Shown here: piece after piece, positions 26,516 through 36,269 of the stretch
How the letters are laid out: each line of letters opens with the position of its first letter
How positions within the stretch are numbered: position 1 is the stretch's first letter
Source of the DNA: Deinococcus hopiensis KR-140
Lineage (GTDB): Bacteria > Deinococcota > Deinococci > Deinococcales > Deinococcaceae
DNA: 64,000 nt
Assembly: GCF_900176165.1 (NCBI RefSeq)
Contig: NZ_FWWU01000007.1
Span: forward strand, 326,659-390,658
Direction: 5' to 3'
Notes under the pieces: model-generated
Seen by the model: the letters and a program-made list of their open reading frames with translations, nothing else
Database searches by the model: none
What the model was told of the DNA's origin: nothing
Translations under genes and position numbers: made by a program

Positions 26516-26947
26516 ATGTCCCTGACGCCTATTGCCGCTGCTTTTTCTGATCTCGTGTTGCGGATCTTTCGCCTGAACGGCCTGCTGCTGGACGCTGGCG
26601 ACCGGTTGACTGCACCCAGCGGGCAGACGAGCAGCCGCTGGCAGGTCATGGGCTGCATCGACCACATGCCGCAAACAGTGGCGGCGGTGGCCCGCACCAT
26701 GGGCCTGACTCGCCAGAGTGTGCAGCGCACGGCTGATCTCCTGGTGGCCGACGGTCTGGCCGCCTACGGGCCGAACCCTGACCACAAGCGCGCCAAGCTG
26801 CTGCGCCTGACGCCTGAAGGACAGCGCGTGCTGACAGCCATTGAGCAAGCGCAAGCGGCCTGGGCCAACCGTGTGGCGCACAGCCTGAGGGAAACAGACC
26901 TGCAGGCAGCGGTGCAGGTGTTGGCCGCAGTGGAAGGGGCTCTGTAG
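26516..26947 (+). CDS. MarR-family regulator divergent from the UvrA2 gene
   Basis: 143 residues from ATG 26516. The HTH reads TVAAVARTMGLTRQSVQRTA. The wing region, AYGPNPDHKRAKLLRLTPEG, holds the family's D-H-K-R-A-K variant of D-x-R-x-x. The flanking helices form the dimer interface. The two perfect inverted repeats just upstream are its likely binding sites, giving autorepression and control of the divergent UvrA2 region. It is not the same protein as the MarR at 16950. The ligand is unknown. A MITE is inserted 6 bases after the stop. Confidence 0.85.
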   Translation: MSLTPIAAAFSDLVLRIFRLNGLLLDAGDRLTAPSGQTSSRWQVMGCIDHMPQTVAAVARTMGLTRQSVQRTADLLVADGLAAYGPNPDHKRAKLLRLTPEGQRVLTAIEQAQAAWANRVAHSLRETDLQAAVQVLAAVEGAL

Positions 26948-26953
26948 CTCTTA

Positions 26954-27070
26954 GCGCATTTGTCAAGAAGGGGACTTCTTTTTGACCGAACTTGAATGCG
27001 CATCGGGGAGAATGGGGAGCCGTGAGGGGTGCCCTTTCACCCGCGGCTCCCCCCCTTCGGACAAACGCTC
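26954..27070 (+). repeat. MITE copy C (117 bp)
   Basis: Begins GCGCATTTGTCAAGAAGG and ends GGACAAACGCTC, with TA at 26952-26953 and 27071-27072. The central hairpin is the strongest of the family: GGGGAGCCG (27014-27022) pairs with CGGCTCCCC (27044-27052), enclosing GGTG / CACC. The right-hand TA is shared with IS630 copy 2. Confidence 0.85.
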
Positions 27071-27072
27071 TA

Positions 27073-28057
27073 GAGCATTTGACATCAGAAGATGTCGGGG
27101 AAGGCGTGCGTGAACCAGCCAAAAACGTCTCGTAGCGAAACGGCGTTCAAAGCGTCCCAAATGCCCTGAAGCAGAGCAGTCCGGTCTCGCCACTCACGGG
27201 CACGGACGAGGGCTTTGACTTTAGAGAACATGCCCTGGGTCGGGTTGAAGTCGGGGCTGTAGGGAGGCAGAAACAGGACCATACAATTCCGGGCTTCGAT
27301 GTGCGTCCGAATGGGTGCACGGTGATGTGCCGAGAGATTGCCCTGCACCACGACCTGTCCTGGGGTCAAAGCTGGGCACAGGATTTCTCGGACGTACCAC
27401 TCGAAACTCACGCCGTTGACAGCACCGTCCAGGATCAGGGGCGCAAAGGGACCACTCGCCTGCAGCGCGCATACGAAGTTTGGTTCCGTCCCCAGTTGCG
27501 GGGGACGGAAGCGACCGCACGCTGTGTGTGGTGCGCGCGACCATAGCCTCGGGTCATGGCCGTGTGGAAGCCGCTCTCGTCAAGAAAGACCAGACGGGCA
27601 GGGGTCTGCAGGTACGGCTTCAGGTCGTTCAGGAACTGCTGACGCAGTTCCTCCTTCTGTGCGCACGCGACCCGCGTTTTTTTTGTAGGTGACGCCATGC
27701 CGACGGAAGACTCGGTCCACCGTTCGATAACTGATCTTCAGTCCTGTCACAGCTTCCAACTTGCGGGCATGTTCTTCGAGGGTGGCGTCCAAGTCCTCCT
27801 CCAGTTGCTGGAGGACTTGCTCATGCTCGCTGTGCACCCGTGGGCGACGCCCAGTCGGGCGCTTCACGTGCGTCAAGGTGCCTACCTCGTGTTTCTTCAG
27901 ATACAACGCGATCGTTCGCACATCGACGTCGAACGTTTCAGCCACCCGCTGATGGTCCTTCTCCTTCAGCGCCGCTGCGACAATCCGTTCTCGAAGATCA
28001 ACGCTGTATCTGCGTGCCCCGACCCGCTTCTTCATCCTCTTATGATGTCAAATGCTC
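27073..28057 (-). mobile_element. IS630-family element, copy 2 (985 bp)
   Basis: Termini GAGCATTTGACATCA (27073-27087) and TGATGTCAAATGCTC (28043-28057), TA on both sides (27071-27072 and 28058-28059). Same length as copy 1 and nearly identical, inverted relative to it. Differences that I can see are the start codon (ATG here, GTG in copy 1) and one Asn-to-Asp codon near residue 27 of the transposase. It abuts MITE copy C. Confidence 0.9.
27085..28035 (-). pseudogene. IS630 transposase of copy 2, same lesions as copy 1
   Basis: Starts at ATG 28035. The same A8 run breaks the frame after RRHGVTYKKN. The same missing base near 27479 restores it. The second and third catalytic positions again read QGNLSAH and NPTQGMF. 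Sharing every lesion shows that the damage predates the duplication of the element. Either it was moved in trans by an active relative, or one copy arose by DNA duplication or gene conversion. Confidence 0.85.
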
Positions 28058-28082
28058 TAAACGCGTGCGGTAGCGCCGCACG

Positions 28083-28280
28083 TACAGCACGCGGAGTCCT
28101 GGTGTTCTGAGTGAGAACACGGTCGTCCCCGAAGCGCTGGGTGAGATCACGCGTTCGCTGCGGGAGGTCGGTATCCTGCGCATCACTTTTGTGCTGGACC
28201 GGGGCTTCGGTGACCTGGAGGTATTGAAGCGGCTGAGGCAGCTGAGCACAGAGGGGCGTCCAGCTCAGAAAGCGACTTGA
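28083..28280 (+). pseudogene. C-terminal/core fragment of an IS4-type DDE transposase
   Basis: The open frame contains ENTVVPEALGEITRSLREVG and ITFVLDRGFGDLEVLKRL, ending at TGA 28280. The 'F-V-L-D-R-G-F' motif carries one of the catalytic Asp residues of IS4-type transposases. There is no start and both sides are missing, so this is debris directly after IS630 copy 2. Confidence 0.55.
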
Positions 28281-28394
28281 AACAGGGCCGTGTTGCCGTC
28301 AGGTCGACGTGTCCGGTCCCGGCGACTCCACGGGAGGTGCACTCATCGACCGTCTCCAGCGCCGCGACGACCGGTGGTAAGTAAGCACCGATGA

Positions 28395-28422
28395 AAAAGA
28401 GAGCCTGAAACGGCTCTCTTTT
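28395..28422. terminator. Bidirectional intrinsic terminator at the end of the sugar-acid operon
   Basis: AAAAGAGAGCC (28395-28405) and GGCTCTCTTTT (28412-28422) form an 11-bp perfect stem with loop TGAAAC. U-tracts result on both strands. It lies 131 bases past the stop of the galactonate dehydratase gene, which is read from the right. Confidence 0.85.
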
Positions 28423-28552
28423 CCTTTGCGCTCTCCCTACGCCCGGAGAGTCACCGGCACCCCTTGGTATTCACCACTCGGCCGAAAGAGTGCCAGACCG
28501 TTCGCTCCCCGAAAACAGCAACTCCGCGTCCCTTTCGGTGTACCTGCCCCTC

Positions 28553-29701
28553 CTACCACTCGGCCACACTCCCGTCTGCATGTCGCCATACTGGGTTGCG
28601 CCAGCGGTGCCCAGTGCGCGCCTGCTCACGAACGAACGCCTCATTCACTTCAATGCCCAGCCCAGGGCTTGTGGGAATGGCCACGTATCCGTTGGAGTAC
28701 CCGAAGACCGCTGGGTCCGTCAGGTAATCGAGCAGGTCGCTGCCCTGGTTGTAGTGGATCCCCAGACTTTGTTCCTGAATGGCCGCGTTGTGCGCCACAG
28801 CGTCCACCTGGAGGCATGCGGCCAGCGCGATCGGACCCAGGGGGCAGTGCGGCGCAATCGCAACGTCGTATGCCTCCGCCATCGCGGCGATCTTCCGGCA
28901 TTCGGTAATGCCTCCGGCGTGCGACAAGTCAGGCTGCAGGATGTCTGCCAGCCCTTCGTGCAGCACCGCCTTGAATTCCCAGCGGGAGTACATTCGCTCA
29001 CCCAGCGCGATCGGCGTGCTTGTCACCCGGCGCACCTCACGCAACGCCTCCAGATTCTCACTGAGCACCGGCTCCTCAATAAACAGTAACCGCAGCGCAT
29101 CAAGTTCCCGGGCCAGCACCCGCGCCATAGGCAGGTGAACACGCCCGTGGAAGTCCACCGCAATCCCAAAGTCAGGCGTCGTGGCGTCCCGTACGGCCTG
29201 AACCCTCGCCAGGACCGCGTCAATCTTGGAGTGCACGTCCAGGTAGGTCATTTCCTCAGTGGCATTCATCTTGATTGCCGTAAAGCCCGCCTGCTGTGCC
29301 GCGCTTGCAGCGGCAGCCACTTCAGCGGGCCGGTCTCCTCCAATCCAGGAGTACACCCGCATGCGGTCACGGCACGGCCCGCCCAACAGGCTGTGCACCG
29401 GCGCGCCCAGCACCTTACCTTTGATGTCCCACAACGCCTGATCAATCCCCGCGATCGCGCTCATGAACACGGCGCCACCCCGGTAGAAGCCCCCCCGGTG
29501 CATCACCTGCCACAAGTCCTCAATGTGCCCCGGATTCTGCCCGACCAGCACGTCAGCGAGCTCATCCACCGCCGCCTGAACGGTATGGGCGCGCCCCTCG
29601 ACAATCGGTTCGCCCCAACCGCAGATGCCTTCGTCGGTCTCCACCTTGAGAAACAACCACCGGGGCGGCACCAGAAAAGTCTCAAGCCGGGTGATTTTCA
29701 T
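28553..29701 (-). CDS. dgoD: D-galactonate dehydratase
   Basis: Dehydrates D-galactonate to 2-keto-3-deoxy-galactonate in the cytoplasm. The 382-residue length equals that of E. coli DgoD, and the similarity is visible throughout: PPRWLFLKVETDEGICGWGE, MSAIAGIDQALWDIKGKVLG, AVDFHGRVH, LLFIEEPV, LGERMYSR, ILQPDLSHAGGITEC, APHCPLGPIALAAC and the terminal WRHADGSVAEW. The acidic residues of DFHGR, EEP and GER are the Mg2+ ligands of this enolase-superfamily enzyme. It is the last gene of the operon. Its start overlaps the end of the aldolase gene by 4 bases (ATGA). Confidence 0.92.
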   Translation of the reverse strand: MKITRLETFLVPPRWLFLKVETDEGICGWGEPIVEGRAHTVQAAVDELADVLVGQNPGHIEDLWQVMHRGGFYRGGAVFMSAIAGIDQALWDIKGKVLGAPVHSLLGGPCRDRMRVYSWIGGDRPAEVAAAASAAQQAGFTAIKMNATEEMTYLDVHSKIDAVLARVQAVRDATTPDFGIAVDFHGRVHLPMARVLARELDALRLLFIEEPVLSENLEALREVRRVTSTPIALGERMYSRWEFKAVLHEGLADILQPDLSHAGGITECRKIAAMAEAYDVAIAPHCPLGPIALAACLQVDAVAHNAAIQEQSLGIHYNQGSDLLDYLTDPAVFGYSNGYVAIPTSPGLGIEVNEAFVREQARTGHRWRNPVWRHADGSVAEW

Positions 29702-30330
29702 GCGGTGCTCCCCACAGCGGCGACCAGGTGTTGCGCGGCCGTCCTCAGCGCAGCCCAGTCGGGAGAGGCCCAGTTTGTCCGGGTGAGGGCACCGCCCACC
29801 CCGGCCCCGAGTGCCCCGGCGTTCAGGTACTCCCCGACGTTTTGAGCGCTGAGGCCTCCAACGGCGAGGAGTGGAGCGTCCGGGTAGGGTCCGCGCAGGT
29901 GCCGAAAGTAATCCGGCCCGAGCGGGCCCGCCGGAAACACCTTCACGGCCGCACTTCCCATGGCGAGAGCCTCAGCAATTTCAGTCGGGGTGAGCGCCCC
30001 CATCAGCAGGCCCAGGCCCTGTTCCTGGGAGGCCCGGGCCACTTCGGGAGCCACGTGCGGCGTCACAACGAAGGTTGCTCCGGCGGCCTGCGCGGCCCTC
30101 ACGAGTTCGGGCGTCACCACCGTGCCGGCTCCCAAAAACAGGTCAGGGCCGAAGGCGGCACGGACAGCCTGCAGCGCACCCAAACCGTGCCCGTCACTGA
30201 GGGCCACTTCGAACAGTTGGATGCCTGCGCCCCGCAATTCCGCCACCAGGCGCGGTGCACGCGTGCTTGGCACGCCGCGCAGGATGGCGAGCAGTCGGTG
30301 CTTACGCAACAGCGGGAGCAACTCAGGCAT
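29698..30330 (-). CDS. dgoA: KDPGal aldolase (DgoA-like)
   Basis: A class I aldolase expected to split 2-keto-3-deoxy-6-phosphogalactonate into pyruvate and glyceraldehyde 3-phosphate. The Schiff-base lysine lies in AVKVFPAGPLGPDYFRHLRG. The AGTVVTPE and VVTPHVAPEV segments and LLAVGGLSAQNVGEYL are typical of the KDPG/KDPGal family. ATG 30330 is preferred because it overlaps the stop of the uxuA-type gene by 8 bases; a longer frame begins at 30354. Position directly before dgoD argues for the galactonate branch. A second aldolase at 32352 would serve the KDPG branch. Substrate preference is inferred. Confidence 0.85.
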   Translation of the reverse strand: MPELLPLLRKHRLLAILRGVPSTRAPRLVAELRGAGIQLFEVALSDGHGLGALQAVRAAFGPDLFLGAGTVVTPELVRAAQAAGATFVVTPHVAPEVARASQEQGLGLLMGALTPTEIAEALAMGSAAVKVFPAGPLGPDYFRHLRGPYPDAPLLAVGGLSAQNVGEYLNAGALGAGVGGALTRTNWASPDWAALRTAAQHLVAAVGSTA

Positions 30331-31363
30331 GGGAACGCAGCCTCGCTCCGTCAATCAGGCCCTGCAGGTACGTGGCGCCCAGGGCACGGTCGTTCAGGCC
30401 GTACCCCGGCCGGCCGGTCTCCCCCCAGATCATCCTGCCGTGATCCGGACGGATGGGCACCTCGGGACGCAACTGCGCAAGCCGCGTGACCGTCTGCGCG
30501 AGGTCAATGTTGCCGTGGGCGCTGATGTGGGCCACCTCATCAAAATCACGCTGTCCATGCCGACGCACATTGCGGGCGTGCACGAAATGGATGCGGTGCG
30601 CAAAGCGCCGAGCGAGGGCGGGCAGGTCGTGGTCTGCACGTGCCCCCAGGGAGCCCGTGCAGAAGGTCAGGCCATTGTGTTCGTCGGGGGCAGCGTTCAG
30701 CAGGAAGTCCAGGTCCTCGGCGGTACTGACCACGCGCGGCAGTCCCAGCACAGGCCAGGGTGGATCGTCCGGATGAATGGCAAGCTTGACCCCCAAACGC
30801 GCGGCGTGCGGGACCACGGCGCGCAGGAAGAAGGCCAGGTTGGCGCGCAGTTGCTCCTCGCCCACGGCCGCATACGCCATGCGGAGCGCGCTCAGGGCCT
30901 GCGGAGTGTACGCTTCCGCCCAGCCTGGGAGCGGGAGGGGCTCCTCACCGGGGGTGCCGTCCACATGCGCTTGGCGGAACGTCAAGGTGGTGCTGCCGTC
31001 AGGCAAGCGTGTGGCGAGGTCGGTGCGGGTCCAATCGAACACCGGCATGAAGTTGTAGCAAACCACAGGTACACCCTCCGCGGCGACGGCCTCCAGGCTG
31101 GCCACGAAGGCGGAGATCCGTTCATCTCGGCGGGCATTGCCCAGCTTGATGTCCTCATGCACCGGGACGCTCTCGATCACGCGGAGTGTGAGGCCAACCG
31201 CTTCAACTTGCGCGCGCAGAGCCGCCACGCCCTCCCGGGTCCACGGTTCACCGGGAGGAACGTCGTGCAGGGCGCTCACAATACCCGTCAGGTTGGGCAC
31301 CTGGCGGAGCTTCCAGAGGGGAACGGGATCGGCGGAGCCAAACCAGCGCATGGTCATCTGCAT
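30323..31363 (-). CDS. uxuA: Mannonate dehydratase
   Basis: Converts D-mannonate to 2-keto-3-deoxy-gluconate (KDG), the step after fructuronate reduction in glucuronate breakdown. The 346-residue protein opens with MRWFGSADPVPLWKLRQVPN. It holds the family's VCYNFMPVFDWTRTDL, AIHPDDPPWPVLGLPRV, FCTGSLGARADHDLP, HFVHARNV and IRPDHGRMIWGE, with His, Cys and Asp residues that bind Mn2+/Fe2+ in this TIM-barrel enzyme. No uronate isomerase (uxaC) or fructuronate reductase (uxuB) is in the window, so mannonate may be imported directly or made by enzymes elsewhere. It follows the KDG kinase gene after 44 bases. Confidence 0.92.
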   Translation of the reverse strand: MQMTMRWFGSADPVPLWKLRQVPNLTGIVSALHDVPPGEPWTREGVAALRAQVEAVGLTLRVIESVPVHEDIKLGNARRDERISAFVASLEAVAAEGVPVVCYNFMPVFDWTRTDLATRLPDGSTTLTFRQAHVDGTPGEEPLPLPGWAEAYTPQALSALRMAYAAVGEEQLRANLAFFLRAVVPHAARLGVKLAIHPDDPPWPVLGLPRVVSTAEDLDFLLNAAPDEHNGLTFCTGSLGARADHDLPALARRFAHRIHFVHARNVRRHGQRDFDEVAHISAHGNIDLAQTVTRLAQLRPEVPIRPDHGRMIWGETGRPGYGLNDRALGATYLQGLIDGARLRSHA

Positions 31364-31407
31364 AGGAACCTTCCTTTACTCCGTACCCAGCACGTCGGCG
31401 CGCAACG

Positions 31408-32355
31408 TCAGCGGCGCGGTTCATCCGTTTCGCTGCCTGCCTGGACGGCCCGCAACTCCGCTTCGCTGGCGCGCAGCTGGTCACCAGGAAGGGTGGTTTT
31501 CAGGGCGGCGCACGCAGCGGCGAAGCGGAGTGCCTCGCGGGGAGACCCGCCGTCCAGGTAGGCGTGGAGGTACCCGCCTGCGAAAGCGTCCCCACGACCC
31601 ACCCGGCCGGGCCCCGCGGTTGGAAACGCGTCCTGAGTGATTACCTCGCCGCCCGGCAGGTGCGTTTCGCTGCCCCGCGCGCCTCTGGTGACGATAATCT
31701 GGGCCTGGGGATTCAGGGCGCGCAGACCCTCAGCTCCTCCGAAGAGCTCGGCGTCACGTTCCGCAACGAAGGTGAGATCTGCACGCTGCGCCGCTGGGCC
31801 ATAGGTGTCTGCCGCGGCATGGTCCGGGAGCAGCAAGCGGCGGTGATTCACGTCGAAAGACACCACGGCGCCGCGTTCACGTGCCGCTCCCACCAGAGCC
31901 AGCGCAAGCGCCCTCGGCCCCGGTCCCAGCGCGAGGCTGATGCCGCTGACGTGCAGCGCTGAGCGGCCCCCGAGCCAGGACCCGTTCAGGTCCGCGGCGG
32001 TCAGGGCCTGAAACGCTGTGCCCTCACGGTCGTATACGGCGCGGCTGGGGCGGGGTGGATGGTGATCTTCGAGGTAGAACGTGCCCAACCGGCCTGGGCG
32101 TTCCAGGCTGAGGTCCTGAACGTCAAGCGCGCGAACATGGGCGCGCACCCAGTCCCCCAGCGGACCCCCGGGGAGACCGCTCACCCACGCTGCCGGACGG
32201 CCCAGCGTCCGTAGCGCCGCCGCAACGTTGAGCTCAGACCCCGCGCATTCCGCGCGCAGGTTCCCGAGTTCTTCCAGGCGCTGCGCTGGCGGGAGGGCCA
32301 GTTTCATCAGCCCCTCCCCGAAGGTCAGGACGCCTCCAGGAGCCGCACCACTCAT
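31408..32355 (-). CDS. kdgK: 2-keto-3-deoxygluconate kinase (PfkB/ribokinase family)
   Basis: Should phosphorylate KDG to KDPG with ATP. The protein has the ribokinase layout: FGEGLMKLALPPAQRLEELG at the N-terminus, AGSELNVAAALRTLG for substrate binding, VSFDVNHRRLL in the middle and GRVGRGDAFAGGYLHAYLDG near the C-terminus. In the last, the Asp of G-x-G-D is the catalytic base (the first Gly-Ala-Gly is here Gly-Arg-Gly). Length 315 aa is normal. The start overlaps the stop of the upstream aldolase gene (ATGA). Placement between the aldolase and uxuA supports KDG rather than another sugar as substrate. Confidence 0.87.
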   Translation of the reverse strand: MSGAAPGGVLTFGEGLMKLALPPAQRLEELGNLRAECAGSELNVAAALRTLGRPAAWVSGLPGGPLGDWVRAHVRALDVQDLSLERPGRLGTFYLEDHHPPRPSRAVYDREGTAFQALTAADLNGSWLGGRSALHVSGISLALGPGPRALALALVGAARERGAVVSFDVNHRRLLLPDHAAADTYGPAAQRADLTFVAERDAELFGGAEGLRALNPQAQIIVTRGARGSETHLPGGEVITQDAFPTAGPGRVGRGDAFAGGYLHAYLDGGSPREALRFAAACAALKTTLPGDQLRASEAELRAVQAGSETDEPRR

Positions 32356-32990
32356 GGACGCGCCTCACTGGGGGTCAGCTGCCGCGCGGTGGCCAGCAGG
32401 GCCTTCAGGCGGCGAAGCTGCTGCTCAGCCGGCAGCTTGAACAGTGCGCCGCCCAGCCCGACTGCCAGAGCGCCAGCTTCGAGCCACGTCCTCACGCTTT
32501 CCTCGGTGGGCGTCACGCCGCCCGTCACCAGCAGCCGCGCACCGGGCAAAGGCCCGCGCAGCGCGCGGACAAAGGCTGGACCCAGAACCTCAGCGGGAAA
32601 CAACTTCACGATCTCGGCCCCAGCGCCCTGCGCCTCAACCACCTCCCGCACCGTCCCCGCACCGGGGAGATACGGCGCGCCCACCTCGCGGCAGACCCTC
32701 GCCACCTCCGGGATCAGGCAAGGGCCCACGAGAAAGGCCGCTCCCTGCGCAAGGTACGCCCGGGCCGTGTCGGGGTCCAGAATGGTGCCCGCGCCAAGGA
32801 GCAGGTTGGGGAACTCACGCCGAAGTGTGCCGAAGTTCGTGGCGGCCTTCGGGGAGCGGGCAGTCAATTCCACGGCTCTTACGCCCAGGTCCTGCAGGGC
32901 CTCCAACCGGGTGCGGGACGCGCGTAGGTCCTCCGGCGTGAAGAGGGGCAGTACCCGGTCCCGCGTCAAAACGTCCAACAGGCCGCTCAC
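32352..32990 (-). CDS. eda: KDPG / 4-hydroxy-2-oxoglutarate aldolase
   Basis: Splits KDPG into pyruvate and glyceraldehyde 3-phosphate, the Entner-Doudoroff aldolase step. The Schiff-base lysine is in AEIVKLFPAEVLGPAFVRAL. LLLGAGTILDPDTARAY and FLVGPCLIPEVARVC match Eda proteins, as does RLLVTGGVTPTEESVRTWLE. Its 212 residues are standard. It overlaps the kinase genes on both sides by 4 bases, so kdgK, eda and the FGGY kinase are translationally linked. It differs clearly from the DgoA-like protein at 29698. Confidence 0.88.
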   Translation of the reverse strand: MSGLLDVLTRDRVLPLFTPEDLRASRTRLEALQDLGVRAVELTARSPKAATNFGTLRREFPNLLLGAGTILDPDTARAYLAQGAAFLVGPCLIPEVARVCREVGAPYLPGAGTVREVVEAQGAGAEIVKLFPAEVLGPAFVRALRGPLPGARLLVTGGVTPTEESVRTWLEAGALAVGLGGALFKLPAEQQLRRLKALLATARQLTPSEARP

Positions 32991-34449
32991 CCGACCCGCT
33001 CCCGCAGCGTCCGCAATTCCCGCAGCTGATCGGTCAGGCAGTCCATGCGGACGTGCAGTGCCCGGTAAGCGTCATGGTGCGCAGGGTCAGGCTTCACGAG
33101 GCGCTGGGCGACCGGTTCGGTCGACACCTGATGGCCTTGATTCTGCAGGGCCATCAGCGCTGCGCCGCGAGCGCTCGCTCCTGCGCGGATGTCCTCCAAC
33201 AGCAGTGGGCGTCCCAGCGCGTCCGCAAGGATCTGCTGCCACGCCCGTGAGGCCAGCAGCGCCTGACCGCTGGCGACAAACAACGCGTCACCGGAGACGG
33301 GGAGCCGCCACGCGACGTTCGCCAATCGGCAAGCGACGCCCTCCATTGCGGCCCGGGCGATTTCAACAGGCGTTGTGGCGTACCCCAGGCCGTGAATGGT
33401 GCCGCGCGCGTGCGGATCGTAATCGGGGCTGCGGGTGCCACCCAGCGCGGGCAGAAAGGTCAGGCCGTGCGCGTCCGGGGACAACGTCAGGAGCTCCTGA
33501 TCCAATTCCCGACCCAGGCGTAAGGTGGTCTGCAGCCACGAGTAGAGGTTCCCCCCCTCGGTCAGCGCGCCGCCCAGCAGGTGCGTCTCCCGGTCAATGC
33601 GGTACGACCACAAGCCCGGCGGGATGGGAGGCGGGTCGCCCCTCACGGCGAAGCGCACCGCGCTGGTGCTGCCAACGGTCACCGCCGGGCGGCTGAGGGT
33701 GAGGGCGCCACTGCCGACGTTGGCGGTGGCGCCGTCCGCCACCGCCGGATGAAAGGGCGCAAGCGCCAGCTTGGGCCAGCGGTCAGCCCATCTGCGCTGG
33801 AGGAACAGGGGCGTGTCGTGGTCTCCGAGGACCGGCAACTGCGAAGCGTGCAGTCCCGCCGCTGCGAGCGCCCGCGCATTCCAACCCAGCGTTCGGCGGT
33901 CCAGCAGTCCCGTCCAGGAGGCGAGCGAGTAGCTCGTAACGCACTCACCCGTCCAGCGCTCCAGGAGAAAATCCGGCACCGAGCAGAACCGGGCGACGGA
34001 CAATTCAGGGTGCGTCAAGCGCCACCAGCGTACCTGCGCTGGCCAGTACGCGCTGAAGGCAGGACAGCCCGTTTCATCGGGTGACGTCAGTCCCCTCAGG
34101 GCCTCCACCTCGCCAGCAGAGCGGGTGTCTGCATACGACAGGACCGGGCCAACCGCTTCGCCCCGTTTGTTCAGCGCGACGAGGGTGCTCGCGATGGACG
34201 TTAGCGCGACCGCCAGCACGGCGCGGTTCCCCAGGCGGCTGTGCAGCCGGTCGAGCACCCTTTCGGCCGCTGTCATGACGTCGTTCAGAGGCACCTCAGC
34301 GACGCCACCCGAGGCGTACCGCAGCGCGACGCTTTCCTGCACCTCCAGGCCCGCGAGGCTGCGCCCCCACGTGTCGAATGCCGCGCCCTTCACGCCGCTG
34401 CTGCCCAGGTCCAGGGCCAGGACGACGGGAGGCGGAGCGTGGACTGCCC

Positions 34450-34453
<4 letters not shown>
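32987..34453 (-). CDS. FGGY-family carbohydrate kinase (gluconokinase/xylulokinase type)
   Basis: 488 residues from ATG 34453, whose ATGA overlaps the stop of the permease gene. The N-terminal phosphate loop reads LALDLGSSGVKGAAFD. The C-terminal FGGY-like part contains FVASGQALLASRAWQQILAD and EDIRAGASARGAALMAL. The middle GLTFLPALGGTRSPDYDPHA is typical of gluconate or related kinases. The reaction would be ATP-dependent phosphorylation of a sugar acid or ketose at entry. In this operon gluconate or 2-keto-3-deoxy-galactonate are reasonable substrates, since no DgoK-type kinase is present. Specificity cannot be read from sequence. Confidence 0.8.
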
Positions 34454-35270
<817 letters not shown>

Positions 35271-35274
<4 letters not shown>

Positions 35275-36191
35275 CCTCGGCGCCTCAGCAGATTCACGCC
35301 GATGGCGACCACGGCAACCGTAACGAGGAGCAGGGTGAGCAGTGCCGCCGTGTACCCGACCCGCAGGAACTCGAAGCCGGTGTGATAGGCATACACGTTC
35401 AGGGTCTCGCTGGCACTGCCAGGCCCCCCCTGGGTCATCACTTCGATAATGTCGAAGGTCTTCAGGGCATCAATCAGCCTCAAGGTCAGCGCGGCGAACA
35501 CCGCGGGCTGAAGCATGGGCCAAGTGATGAAGCGAAAGACTTGCCAGGGTGACGCGCCGTCGATTCGCGCGGCTTCGAACGGCTCCTCGGGCATGGTCTG
35601 GAGCCCCGCGAGCAAGATCAGCGACACCAGGGGCGTCCACTGCCAGATGTCGACCAGGGCCAATGCGGGAACCACCAGCCGCGCGTCCGCCAACCACAGG
35701 CTGCGGTTCAGCCCCAGCGATTGCAGGAAGTAATTCAAGACGCCCAGGTTGGGGTCCATCATCAACGCCCAGATCAGGGCCACGGCCACCGGCGTGGAGA
35801 TCATGGGCAGCAGCACGACGGCCCGCACCAGCCCGGAAGCGCGCATTTTACGGCTGAGCAGCAGGGAGAGCCCCAGACCCAGCAGCATTTGCGCGGGTAC
35901 GGCAATCAGCGTGAACAGGAACATCAACCGTACGGAATTCCAGAAACGCGGGTCCTGCAACGCCGCGGTGTAATTGCCCAGACCCACGAAGCTGCTTGGC
36001 AGCGCCGCGCTTACCGAGCGCTCCTGCGTGCTGAGCACCAGGTTGAACATCAGGGGCAAGATGGTCAGCGCAAAGAGGGCGAGGACGGCCGGAAGTGGAA
36101 AAACCCAGCGGATGTTGCGGTCCAGCCAGGTGGAAAACCTCCGACCGGGAAGGGGCTGGGACGTCGACTTTGAACTGGGAGCCAGGCTCAT
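35271..36191 (-). CDS. Carbohydrate ABC transporter permease (MalF type)
   Basis: 306 residues from ATG 36191. After a basic tail (RRFSTWLDRNIRWVFPL) there are six membrane helices. The EAA loop is EAARIDGASPWQVFRFITWP. RSVSAALPSSFVGLGNYTAAL is the usual periplasmic segment after TM1 in CUT1 permeases. It forms the membrane channel with the MalG-type protein encoded next. The binding-protein gene ends 78 bases upstream. Confidence 0.9.
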
Positions 36192-36269
36192 GGGTCACCT
36201 CGGCGAGGGGCACAGGCGGAGGGAACCGGCCCCACTGGGTGCAGAGGCCGGTCCGTCAGGAGAGTTCGC

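Noticed and set aside
28040..28249. 69-codon minus-strand frame next to IS630 copy 2
   Set aside because: The plus strand of the same stretch gives a transposase fragment with F-V-L-D-R-G-F, which is the better explanation.
29960..31561. 533-codon plus-strand frame across the aldolase/uxuA genes
   Set aside because: Its Arg/Ala/Ser-rich reading is antisense to well-conserved enzymes.
32389..33696. 435-codon plus-strand frame across eda and the FGGY kinase
   Set aside because: Antisense to real genes, with no motif or ribosome binding site.
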